The translations under genes were made by a program, and so were the position numbers. A stretch of DNA of 64,000 nucleotides. Source: Rhizobium sp. PP-CC-3A-592. GTDB lineage: Bacteria > Pseudomonadota > Alphaproteobacteria > Rhizobiales > Rhizobiaceae. Every line of letters begins with the position of its first letter. Positions within the stretch are counted from its first letter, which is position 1. The notes under the pieces were generated by a model. The model worked only from the letters and a program-made list of their open reading frames with translations. It did no database searches and was not told where the DNA came from. This document shows positions 19,304 through 27,317 of this stretch, piece by piece. Location of the stretch: the NCBI RefSeq assembly GCF_003217095.1, contig NZ_QJSR01000005.1, positions 153,241-217,240 on the forward strand, given 5' to 3'.

Positions 19304-19675
19304 TTATGCGCGGCGCGACAGCGAGAATTGGGCGCCGGTGTCTGTCGTGCAGTTGAGCTGGGAATTCGTGACCATGGCGCAGTTGACCTTCTGCTGGGTC
19401 TTGCGAACCATCGAGGTCATGTTGATCTCGACGAGTTTCGGCGTGATGCTGACATAGCTGCCGGAGGCGAGAATCTGGTTCGTGTCCGTCGTGCGGGTGG
19501 AGAAGGTGCCGCTTGCGAAGGTCGAGACGATGCCGTTCGGATCGGCCCAGGTTCCCTCGACGCCCACCGGCATGGCCTGGCTTCTCGGCATCTGGCTGAC
19601 CTCGCGCGGAGCGGACTGGCACGAAGCGAGTGACGCAGCGACGGCAAGGGCGGTCATGATGGCTTTGGGGTTCAT
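19304..19675 (-). CDS. Outer-membrane lipoprotein, Omp10 family
   Basis: A 123-residue lipoprotein. The signal peptide ends in a lipobox (ASLASC, Cys19). The mature part, with GVEGTWADPNGIVSTF, a TRTTDTNQ segment, LVEINMTS and KVNCAMVTNSQLNC, matches the Brucella Omp10 pattern as I recall it. Omp10 is a small surface-exposed lipoprotein of Rhizobiales with no enzymatic role known. ATG 19675 fits the signal peptide; the frame runs much further upstream into the homospermidine synthase gene, which is a shadow. A 215-bp gap with a terminator separates it from that gene. Confidence 0.87.
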   Translation of the reverse strand: MNPKAIMTALAVAASLASCQSAPREVSQMPRSQAMPVGVEGTWADPNGIVSTFASGTFSTRTTDTNQILASGSYVSITPKLVEINMTSMVRKTQQKVNCAMVTNSQLNCTTDTGAQFSLSRRA

Positions 19676-19838
19676 TGCAGGGTCTCCGTAGTGCTCGGAA
19701 CGATCGGAACGTCGAAAAACCATGACGTGATCAGCACTTGTTTGCAAGCGGTGCGGGCATCGCGGTCGCGGCGGTGATCGCTGCAAACCATCAAGCGCGG
19801 CTTTCGGGAGACAGTTAGGGGCGATCTGCGCAGAAATA

Positions 19839-19867
19839 AAGCCCGGAGCGAGGACGCTCCGGGCTTT
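19839..19867 (-). terminator. Terminator of homospermidine synthase
   Basis: An AAGCCCGGAGC/GCTCCGGGCTT stem with a short loop lies 23 bp past the stop on the minus strand. It is symmetrical with A and T on either side. Confidence 0.85.
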
Positions 19868-19890
19868 GTCCGTTCTCGATCGGTCGCGGC

Positions 19891-21342
19891 TTAGCGAACC
19901 AGGATGTTCTTGAACTGCCAGGCGTCGCTCTCGTCGATCTCTTCCGGGAAGAGGCCCGGGCGGCCGTCGAGCGGGGTCCAGTCGGTGTAGTGGCCTTCGA
20001 CCGGGCCGAGATACGGCGTCTGCACTTCGAGGCAGCGCTTGTAGTCGATCTCGTCGGCTTCCACGATGCCGGCCTTCGGGTTTTCCAGCGCCCAGACCAT
20101 GCCGGCGAGAACGGCCGAGGTTACCTGCAGGCCGGTCGCGTTCTGGTAAGGCGCGATGCGGCGCGTTTCCTCCAGCGACAGGCGCGAACCATACCAGTAG
20201 GCGTTCTTGTCGTGGCCGTAGAGCAGGACGCCGAGTTCGTCGACGCCGTCCACCAGCTCGTTCTCGTCGAGAACGTGGAGAACCGGCTGCGGCGTGCCGC
20301 CATTGCCGAACATCTCGTGCAGCGACAGCACCGCATCGTTGGCCGGATGGTAGGCGTAGTGGCAGGTCGGGCGGAAGGTGACGTCGTCGTCCTTGTCGCG
20401 CACCGTGAAGTAGTCGGCGATCGAGATCGACTCGTTGTGCGTCACGAGGAAGCCGTACTGGGCCCCAGGCGTCGGGCACCATGTGCGCACGCGCGTGTTG
20501 GCGCCGGGCTGCTCCAGATAGATGGCGGCCTGGCAGCCCTTTTTGTGCTTCTTGGCGTTCTTCGGCATCCAGTTTTCATGGGTGCCCCAGCCGAGTTCGG
20601 CCGGCTGCAGGCCTTCCGAGATGAAGCCTTCGACAGACCAGGTGTTCCAGAAGACGTTGAGCGGCTTCGGGTTCTTGGCGCGCTGCGTGTCGCGCTCCGC
20701 GATGTGGATGCCCTTGACGCCGACCTTCTTCATCAGCTTCGCCCAGCCTTCGCGGTCGTGCTGGTCCGGCTCGTCGAACTTGACGTCGAGATCGTTGGCG
20801 AGGTTCACCAGCGCCTGCTTGACGAACCAGGAGACCATGCCCGGGTTTGCGCCGCAGGTGGAAACGGCCGTCGTGCCGCCTGGGTTCTTCTTCTTCTCGT
20901 GGCGCATGGTCTCGCGCAGCGCGTAGTTGGTGCGCTCCGAGTTCTTCATGCTCTTGTCGAAGTAGAAGCCGAGCCAGGGCTCGACGACCGTGTCGATATA
21001 GAGAACGTCGAGCTTGCGGCAGAGCTTCACGAGATCGACCGAACCGGTATCGACCGACAGGTTGACGCAGAAGCCCTGGCCGCCGCCGGCCGTCAGAAGG
21101 GGCTTCAGCAGTTCCTTGTAGTTTTCCTTGGTGACGGCCGCCTTGATGTGCTTGACGCCGTGCTTCTTCAGGATCTTCAGGTCGCTCGCGTCTTCACGCG
21201 GGTCGATGACGACCATCCGGCTCTTGTCGTAGGTGAAATGCCGCTCGATCAGCGGCAGGGTGCCGCGGCCGATGGAGCCGAAGCCGATCATGACGATCGG
21301 GCCGGTGATTTCGCCGTAAACCGGATGAGAGGCTTCCGCCAT
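19891..21342 (-). CDS. hss: Homospermidine synthase
   Basis: A 483-residue NAD-dependent enzyme that joins two putrescines (or putrescine and spermidine) into sym-homospermidine, the major polyamine of many rhizobia. The Rossmann loop is IGFGSIGRGTLPLIERHF near residues 19-36. Further family segments are VSTCGANPGMVSWFVKQAL and a long C-terminal saccharopine-dehydrogenase-like domain (GAQYGFLVTHNE, YGSRLSLEETRRIAP). Length and start agree with known bacterial homospermidine synthases. It is monocistronic: a terminator follows and a 157-bp AT-richer leader precedes. Confidence 0.96.
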   Translation of the reverse strand: MAEASHPVYGEITGPIVMIGFGSIGRGTLPLIERHFTYDKSRMVVIDPREDASDLKILKKHGVKHIKAAVTKENYKELLKPLLTAGGGQGFCVNLSVDTGSVDLVKLCRKLDVLYIDTVVEPWLGFYFDKSMKNSERTNYALRETMRHEKKKNPGGTTAVSTCGANPGMVSWFVKQALVNLANDLDVKFDEPDQHDREGWAKLMKKVGVKGIHIAERDTQRAKNPKPLNVFWNTWSVEGFISEGLQPAELGWGTHENWMPKNAKKHKKGCQAAIYLEQPGANTRVRTWCPTPGAQYGFLVTHNESISIADYFTVRDKDDDVTFRPTCHYAYHPANDAVLSLHEMFGNGGTPQPVLHVLDENELVDGVDELGVLLYGHDKNAYWYGSRLSLEETRRIAPYQNATGLQVTSAVLAGMVWALENPKAGIVEADEIDYKRCLEVQTPYLGPVEGHYTDWTPLDGRPGLFPEEIDESDAWQFKNILVR

Positions 21343-21499
21343 AGGGTCTTCTCCTGAACGTTTCTTTTTAAGGCAAGCCGATCCGGGTTCGGTCGGCTCT
21401 GGGCAATATGCGCGCCCCTAGATCATAAATCGATGTCACAATAAAGAGCCGGCGTCTTTCGGCGATCCCTTAAATGACGGCTCTCATGGTGCCGAAGGT

Positions 21500-22153
21500 T
21501 CAGGACTCGATCAGCCGGGCGGGAATGAGACCGCGCAGCGCATTGCCCATCAACAGCGAGCCCGCGCGCACGGCATCGAGCGTCAATCGCTCGACACGGG
21601 CGCGGCGGGCGCAGATCAGCTCGGTGCGCAACACGCCGGCCAGCAGGCCGCAGGCGATCGGCGGGGTTTTGAGAATGCCTGTGCCATCGTCCAGAAACAG
21701 CGAGGTGATGGTTCCCTCGCAGGGTGCGCCGCGCTCGTTGAGCAACAGCACCTCGTCGGCCTCCCCGGCCGGCCACTCGCCACGCGCCGCGTCATAGGCA
21801 TCCCGCCGGCTCGTCTTGTAACGCAGCAGCGGATCGGTCGATGCAAGGCGTGTTTCGGCGATCCGGACGCGCCAGACGGTGCCCGGCGGCTGGGCTGTGA
21901 AGGGCACGACGGCGATGTCGAGGTGGCCGTCGCGCGCCAGTTCCAGACGGACGCGGGAGGGGCCGGTCGCGTGGGCAACGGCGTGTTCGAGCCGGGAGGT
22001 CACGTCGTTCGGCAGGGTGAAGCCGAGGCGCCGGGCGGAGCGGGAGAGGCGCGCCATGTGCAGGCGCAGGCGGATGAAGCCCGTGTCGAGGCCTATATCG
22101 TTGCTCTCAGGCGGCTCGTATCGCAGCGTCTCGATCAGGGTGAAGTCGCTCAT
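21500..22153 (-). CDS. pabC: Class IV aminotransferase, probable aminodeoxychorismate lyase
   Basis: A 217-residue fold-type IV PLP protein. The likely PLP lysine is in LLRYKTSRRDAYD (about residue 120), and the cofactor-binding segments LLNERGAPCEGTITSLF and GLLAGVLRTEL are in family positions. It overlaps the pabB stop codon by the ATGA arrangement (22150-22153), so the two are translationally coupled and it is most likely 4-amino-4-deoxychorismate lyase, which yields p-aminobenzoate for folate. It is short for the family (usually 260-290), which makes the function inferred from context rather than certain. Confidence 0.85.
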   Translation of the reverse strand: MSDFTLIETLRYEPPESNDIGLDTGFIRLRLHMARLSRSARRLGFTLPNDVTSRLEHAVAHATGPSRVRLELARDGHLDIAVVPFTAQPPGTVWRVRIAETRLASTDPLLRYKTSRRDAYDAARGEWPAGEADEVLLLNERGAPCEGTITSLFLDDGTGILKTPPIACGLLAGVLRTELICARRARVERLTLDAVRAGSLLMGNALRGLIPARLIES

Positions 22154-23316
22154 GGCATATTCCCCAGCGCGGGGGCCTCGTCGCCCAGCGCAAAGCGGGC
22201 CTTCAGCAGGCATTCGGCATATTCGGCCTCGGCGGTGGAATCATAGACGATACCACCGCCGACATGGAAGATCGCTTCGCCGGTGTCGAACAGGGACAGG
22301 GTGCGGATGGCCACGCTGAAACGCATGTCGCCGTTCGGCGCGATATGGCCGATGGCGCCGCAATAGGCGTCGCGCGGGCCGGTTTCCAGCGTGCTCAGGA
22401 TCTCCATCGCCCGGATCTTCGGCGCACCCGTCACCGAGCCGCAGGGAAAGAGCGCTCGAAAGATGTCGGCGATGGCAAGGCCGGGGGAGAGCCTTGCCTG
22501 GACATGGCTCACCATCTGGTGGACGGTCGGGTAGGTCTCGATGTCGAACAGGCGGGGCACGTCGAGGGTGCCGACCTTGGTGATGCGCGAGATGTCGTTG
22601 CGCAGGAGATCGACGATCATGCGGTTTTCCGCCTGGGTCTTGCCGTCGGCCAGCATGGCCGCGACGATCGCCTCGTCTTCGGCAGGGGATGCGCCGCGCG
22701 CGGCGGTGCCCTTCATCGGATGCGTCTCGATCATCCCGTCCGCGATTCTGAAGAACAGTTCCGGCGAGCGGGACAGGAGGGTCGGGCCATCGAGATGGAC
22801 GAATGCGCCGTAGCGCACCGGCTGGCGCTCGATCAGCGACCAGAAGGCGTCAAGCGGATCGCCGTTCCAGCGCGCCGTGATCGGCATGGTGAGGTTCGCC
22901 TGATAGCAGTCGCCCTGCCGCAAATGGCGGTGCAGCCGGTCGAAACGATTACGATAGGCGGGAAGATCCCATGCAGCGCGGGCCGAGGTCAGGAACGGCG
23001 TGTTGTCCCGGCGGCGGCGGGGCTGGCCAAGCGGATGGGACGCCTCGGCCGGATGCTCGAAGACGCCGAAGCACAGGAGCGGCGTTTCCCGGTTCTCGGG
23101 CGCCAGCGGCGCGAGCCGGTCCTCGAACAGATAGCCAGCCTCATAGGCCATGAACCCCGCCAGCCAGTGGCCTGCCGCCTTCGCCGCTTCCATACGGGCG
23201 AAGGCGGTGAAGACCTCGGCGCGCGTGCGCGCGGTGATGATCTCCAGCGGCTCGGCAAAGAGCGTCACCGTGCCGGTCGTGTCGTCGCTGAAGAGGATGA
23301 ACGGGTCGGTGGGCAT
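22150..23316 (-). CDS. pabB: Aminodeoxychorismate synthase component I
   Basis: A 388-residue chorismate-binding enzyme. It converts chorismate with ammonia to aminodeoxychorismate in p-aminobenzoate and folate synthesis. The C-terminal domain holds the signature motifs GDCYQANLTMPI, ETHPMKGTAARG, ENRMIVDLLRNDISRI, FPCGSVTGAPKIRAMEIL and FSVAIRTLSLF. In PabB the PIKGT motif is typical; MKGT here is a minor variant. The glutaminase partner PabA is not in the window. pabC follows with a 4-base overlap. Confidence 0.94.
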   Translation of the reverse strand: MPTDPFILFSDDTTGTVTLFAEPLEIITARTRAEVFTAFARMEAAKAAGHWLAGFMAYEAGYLFEDRLAPLAPENRETPLLCFGVFEHPAEASHPLGQPRRRRDNTPFLTSARAAWDLPAYRNRFDRLHRHLRQGDCYQANLTMPITARWNGDPLDAFWSLIERQPVRYGAFVHLDGPTLLSRSPELFFRIADGMIETHPMKGTAARGASPAEDEAIVAAMLADGKTQAENRMIVDLLRNDISRITKVGTLDVPRLFDIETYPTVHQMVSHVQARLSPGLAIADIFRALFPCGSVTGAPKIRAMEILSTLETGPRDAYCGAIGHIAPNGDMRFSVAIRTLSLFDTGEAIFHVGGGIVYDSTAEAEYAECLLKARFALGDEAPALGNMP

Positions 23317-23336
23317 CGGGATTTCCGGGTTGTGGG

Positions 23337-23489
23337 CTGCCCCTCATCCGGATGCCGCCACCGTTTCCGGTCTTGATGGGGAGAAGGCTTGACGGGGAGA
23401 AGGAACGTGAGGTTGGCCGCTCGCTCAGACTGTGAGCATGCCACGTCCCCTCTCCCCGCAAGCGGGGAGAGGGTTAGGGTGAGGGGTGG
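23337..23489. repeat. Rhizobia-type GC-rich palindromic repeat cluster upstream of pabB
   Basis: A left half with CCCTCATCCGGATGCCGCC and GGGGAGAAGG blocks, and a right half CTCTCCCCGCAAGCGGGGAG with GGGTGAGGGG, form nested inverted repeats. The same building blocks occur at 45931-46073 and 49699-49888. They resemble the dispersed RIME-type elements of rhizobia. Confidence 0.65.
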
Positions 23490-23531
23490 AGGTGGGCGAA
23501 AAGTGTCATTTCAATCCAGCGCTCACGCGGG

Positions 23532-25391
23532 TCACGCCGCGTCCAGTGCCTCCAGCTCGTCGATCAGGCCTTCGATCATCGAGAGGCCCTTTTCCCAGAA
23601 GGCGGGGTCGGTGGCGTCGAGGCCGAAGGGGGCGAGAAGTTCGCTATGATGCTTGCTGCCGCCAGCCTTCAGCATCTCGAAATACTTCTGCTGGAACCCG
23701 CCTTCGGCTTTCTCGTAGACGGCGTAGAGCGAGTTCACCAGGCAGTCGCCGAAGGCATAGGCATAGACGTAGAAGGGCGAATGGATGAAGTGGGGGATAT
23801 AGGCCCAGTAGGTTTCGTAGCCCTCCGAAATCGCAATGGCCGGGCCCAGGCTTTCCGCCTGAATGGACAGCCAGAGCTGGCCGATGGCCTCCGGCGTCAG
23901 CTCGCCGTCCTTGCGCGCCGTGTGCAGCTTGCGCTCGAATTCGTAGAAGGCGATCTGGCGCACGACCGTGTTGATCATGTCCTCGACCTTCTGGGCGAGC
24001 ATCGCCTTGCGCTCGCGCTTGTCTGTCGTGCGCTCCAGCAGTGCGCGGAAGGTCAGCATCTCGCCGAAGACGGAGGCGGTTTCCGCAAGCGTCAGCGGCG
24101 TCGAGGCCATGAGGGCGCCCTGTCCGCCGGCCAGCACCTGGTGCACACCGTGGCCGAGTTCGTGCGCGAGTGTCATCACGTCGCGCGGCTTGCCCATGTA
24201 GTTCACCAGCACATAGGGGTGGGCGGAGGGCACGGTCGGATGCGCGAAGGCGCCCGGCGCCTTGCCCGGGCGCACCGGCGCGTCGATCCAGCCGCCATCG
24301 AAGAAGCGGCGGGCGATGGCGGCCATTTCGGGGTCGAAGGCGCCATAGGCCGAAAGCACCGTCTCGCGCGCCTCGGCCCAGGGGATCAGGTGGTTGGGCG
24401 TTTCCGGCAGGGGCGCGTTGCGGTCCCAGAAGTTCATCCGCTCCATGCCCAGCCACTTCGCCTTCATGGCATAGTAGCGGTGCGACAGGCGCGGATACGC
24501 CTCGCGCACGGCCTGCGCCAGCGCGTCCACCACCGCACGCTCAACCCGGTTGGCGAGGTGCCGGCTGTCGGCGATGTCGGTGAAGCCGCGCCAGCGGTCG
24601 GAGATCTCTTTATCTTTGGCCAGCGTGTTGGTGATGAGCGCGAAGGTGCGGATGTTCGCCTTGAACGTCGCGGCCAGCGCCTGCGCGGCCTTGCGGCGGG
24701 TGTCCGGGTCCGGCTCCTGCAGCAGGCTCAGCGTGCGCTCCAGCGGCAGCACCGCGCCATCCACGGTGAAGGTCAGCGCGGCCATGGTCTCGTCGAACAG
24801 GCGGTTGAAGGCGCCGGCACCGGTCATGGATTTTTCGAGGAACAGCTGCTCCAGCCGGTCGTCCAGCTGGTAGGGCTTGTCCATCCTCAGGTCGAGAATC
24901 CAGGGGCGGTAATGCGCGGCCAGCGCGTCGGCGGCGAGCGCCGTCTCGAGCACCGCATCGTCGATCCGGTTCATTTCCAGTGCGAAGAACAGGAGATGGC
25001 TCGCATCGTCCGTCAGCTTGGCCTGCACATCGCCGAAGAACTTGCCGATCTCGGGGTCGGAGGTGTCGGTATAATAAGTGAGCCCGGCATAAGAGCCGAT
25101 GCGGCCCATGAGGTCTTCCAGCGCTTCGAATTCCTGCACGGCCTTCCCCAGGCCCTCGTCACCGGTCTTCACGGCCGCGTCCGTCAAGCGGCCCTTCCAC
25201 TTTGCCTCGAAGGCCAGGCATTCCGCCCCTGCCTTTTCCATGTCGTCGCGGAAGGCCTGCGAATTCGGTGCGGGATAGAGATCCTCCAGCCTCCAGCGCG
25301 GCAGATCTCCGAGCGCGGCGTCGACGGTCGCGGCATCTGCGGGGCTCATGACATGCTCGGGAAAGGACGACGTCCGGGGAGAAAGGGTCAT
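23532..25391 (-). CDS. pepF: M3 family oligoendopeptidase
   Basis: A 619-residue zinc metallopeptidase of family M3 (PepF type), cytoplasmic, degrading peptides of roughly 6-20 residues. The zinc motif HELGH is in TLAHELGHGVHQVLAG, and the third ligand region SVFGEMLTF is present downstream. The N-terminal helical M3 domain begins at LPRWRLEDLYP, as usual. ATG 25391 (MTLSPRTSSF) was chosen; an upstream Met at 25421 is also in frame. It is divergent from the response regulator gene 190 bp away. No signal peptide is visible. Confidence 0.92.
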   Translation of the reverse strand: MTLSPRTSSFPEHVMSPADAATVDAALGDLPRWRLEDLYPAPNSQAFRDDMEKAGAECLAFEAKWKGRLTDAAVKTGDEGLGKAVQEFEALEDLMGRIGSYAGLTYYTDTSDPEIGKFFGDVQAKLTDDASHLLFFALEMNRIDDAVLETALAADALAAHYRPWILDLRMDKPYQLDDRLEQLFLEKSMTGAGAFNRLFDETMAALTFTVDGAVLPLERTLSLLQEPDPDTRRKAAQALAATFKANIRTFALITNTLAKDKEISDRWRGFTDIADSRHLANRVERAVVDALAQAVREAYPRLSHRYYAMKAKWLGMERMNFWDRNAPLPETPNHLIPWAEARETVLSAYGAFDPEMAAIARRFFDGGWIDAPVRPGKAPGAFAHPTVPSAHPYVLVNYMGKPRDVMTLAHELGHGVHQVLAGGQGALMASTPLTLAETASVFGEMLTFRALLERTTDKRERKAMLAQKVEDMINTVVRQIAFYEFERKLHTARKDGELTPEAIGQLWLSIQAESLGPAIAISEGYETYWAYIPHFIHSPFYVYAYAFGDCLVNSLYAVYEKAEGGFQQKYFEMLKAGGSKHHSELLAPFGLDATDPAFWEKGLSMIEGLIDELEALDAA

Positions 25392-25580
25392 TGCGGTCAC
25401 TCGCTTGCTTCGGCGCGCCAAGGCACTTGGCCGGGCTTGGCGCGGGGCCGGAACCTAACGTCCCCGTTGGTTAAAATGCAAGTCTTTCGCCAAACACCGT
25501 GTTCAATCCTTTGTGCCAGGAATGGACGCTGAAGGTGGCGTGCAGGACTGTGCGCCGATGACGTTGAGGCAGGAGGTCCC

Positions 25581-27146
25581 ATGGCAGCGCAGATTCTCGT
25601 GATCGAGGACGATCCGGTCCAGCGGCGGATCCTGACAGGCATGATCGAGCGGCTCGGCCATATCGCGCATGTGGCTGAAAACGGTCGCGCGGGGCTTGAT
25701 GTGCTGCTGCGCCGCGGCGCGCGGATCGATGTCATTCTCCTCGACCTGATGATGCCGGAAATGGACGGCCATGCGGTGCTCGCGGCGCTCGCCGAACGCA
25801 ATATCACCACGCCCGCCATCGTGCAGACCGGGCAGGGCGGTATCGAGACGGTGGTGCTCGCCATGCAGGCCGGCGCCTTCGATTTCGTGGTGAAGCCGGT
25901 GTCGCCGGAGCGGCTGGCGGTGGCCATCGGCAATGCCTTGAAGCAATCCGGTCGGCCAGTGCGCGGCTCGACCAGCCGGCGCAGCCGTGGCGATGTCGTG
26001 CGTTTCGACGATGTGGTTTCCGCCAGCGAAGCGATGATCCGCGTGCTCGATCTCGCCAAGCGCGCTGCCCAGTCCAGCATTCCCGTGGTGCTCGAAGGCG
26101 AATCGGGCGTCGGAAAGGAAATGGTGGCGCGTGCCATTCAGTCCGGCAGCGACCGCGCGGCCAAGCCGTTCATCACCGTCAATTGCGGCGCGATCCCCGC
26201 CAATCTCGTGGAAAGCATCCTTTTCGGCCATGAGAAGGGCGCCTTTACCGGCGCGACCGAAAAGCATGCCGGCAAGTTCGTCGAGGCGGATGGCGGCACG
26301 CTGTTTCTCGACGAGATCGGCGATCTGCCGCTCGCCGTACAGGTCAAGCTCTTGCGTGCCGTGCAGCAGGGTGAAATCGAGACAGTGGGCGCGCGCCTGC
26401 CGCAGAAGGTCGATGTGCGGCTGATTTCGGCCACCAACAAGGACCTGATCACCGAAGTCCGTGAGGGCCGGTTCCGGGAGGACCTCTATTACCGCCTGAA
26501 CGTCTTCCCCATCGCCATTCCCGCGCTGCGCCGCCGCAAGGAGGACATTCCGTTGCTGGTGCGCAACTTCGTGGAGATCTTCTCCAGCGAGCAGCGACTG
26601 GCGAAAACGCGCACCGTCAGCCATGGCGCGATGGCTCTGCTGACGGCTTACGATTGGCCGGGCAATATCCGCGAACTGGAAAGTGCCATCTACCGCGCCG
26701 TCGTCATGGCGGAGCATTCCGAACTCGACGTCACGGATTTTCCGCAGTTGGCCGTCACGCTGCCGGACGGACTGGCGCATGGCGTGATCCCGCATCTCTC
26801 GTCCGAGCCCGTGCGCAGCGAGGGCTCGACCGGCGCTCCTTCGTCCTTTGCCGGACTGTCGCATGCCCGTCCGGCACAGAGCGAACCGCCTGTCTCGCCC
26901 TCCGACCGGCGCGCGATGCGGTCGGTGGAGACGGTGACCGATTCGGCCATTCCGAGCATCGACGCCGGTGGCAATGTGCGAAAGCTGGCCGAGGTCGAGG
27001 AGGAGTTGATCCGGTTCGCGCTGAAATTCTATCGCGGGCAGATGAGCCAGGTGGCGCGCAAACTCGGCATCGGGCGCTCGACGCTTTACCGCAAGCTCAA
27101 GGATTATGGGATCGATCCGGACGATCCGTTCTCGGAAGCCGCGTGA
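25581..27146 (+). CDS. Sigma-54-dependent response regulator (NtrC class)
   Basis: A 521-residue activator of sigma-54 promoters. The receiver domain (1-120) has acidic E9-D10-D11 and the phospho-acceptor D55 in LLDLMMPEMDG. The AAA+ domain has Walker A GESGVGKE (173-180), the sigma-54 contact loop GAFTGA (220-225) and Walker B GGTLFLDEIGD (238-248). A Fis-type helix-turn-helix lies at about 480-510 (MSQVARKLGIGRSTLYRKL). ATG 25581 follows a perfect AGGAGG. No histidine kinase gene is adjacent, so the partner is unknown. The DUF882 gene follows 171 bp downstream and could be a target or unrelated. Confidence 0.93.
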   Translation: MAAQILVIEDDPVQRRILTGMIERLGHIAHVAENGRAGLDVLLRRGARIDVILLDLMMPEMDGHAVLAALAERNITTPAIVQTGQGGIETVVLAMQAGAFDFVVKPVSPERLAVAIGNALKQSGRPVRGSTSRRSRGDVVRFDDVVSASEAMIRVLDLAKRAAQSSIPVVLEGESGVGKEMVARAIQSGSDRAAKPFITVNCGAIPANLVESILFGHEKGAFTGATEKHAGKFVEADGGTLFLDEIGDLPLAVQVKLLRAVQQGEIETVGARLPQKVDVRLISATNKDLITEVREGRFREDLYYRLNVFPIAIPALRRRKEDIPLLVRNFVEIFSSEQRLAKTRTVSHGAMALLTAYDWPGNIRELESAIYRAVVMAEHSELDVTDFPQLAVTLPDGLAHGVIPHLSSEPVRSEGSTGAPSSFAGLSHARPAQSEPPVSPSDRRAMRSVETVTDSAIPSIDAGGNVRKLAEVEEELIRFALKFYRGQMSQVARKLGIGRSTLYRKLKDYGIDPDDPFSEAA

Positions 27147-27317
27147 TTCACGTCCTGTTGGGACAAGCTTGCCTTACGCTTTCGTCAAAAACATGCGGTG
27201 TCGTTTAGACCTTGTTAGTGGTCCGTTCACTATATTATAAGGATAAGGGACGACTGTGGCATAAATGCCATGCTGTCACCGTATTTGACAGTCAACTGGA
27301 CAGCCATAGGGAGCGGC

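Noticed and set aside
23337..23489. CRISPR-like arrangement of short repeats
   Set aside because: Blocks are palindromic, unequal and without regular spacers, so it is an intergenic repeat cluster.
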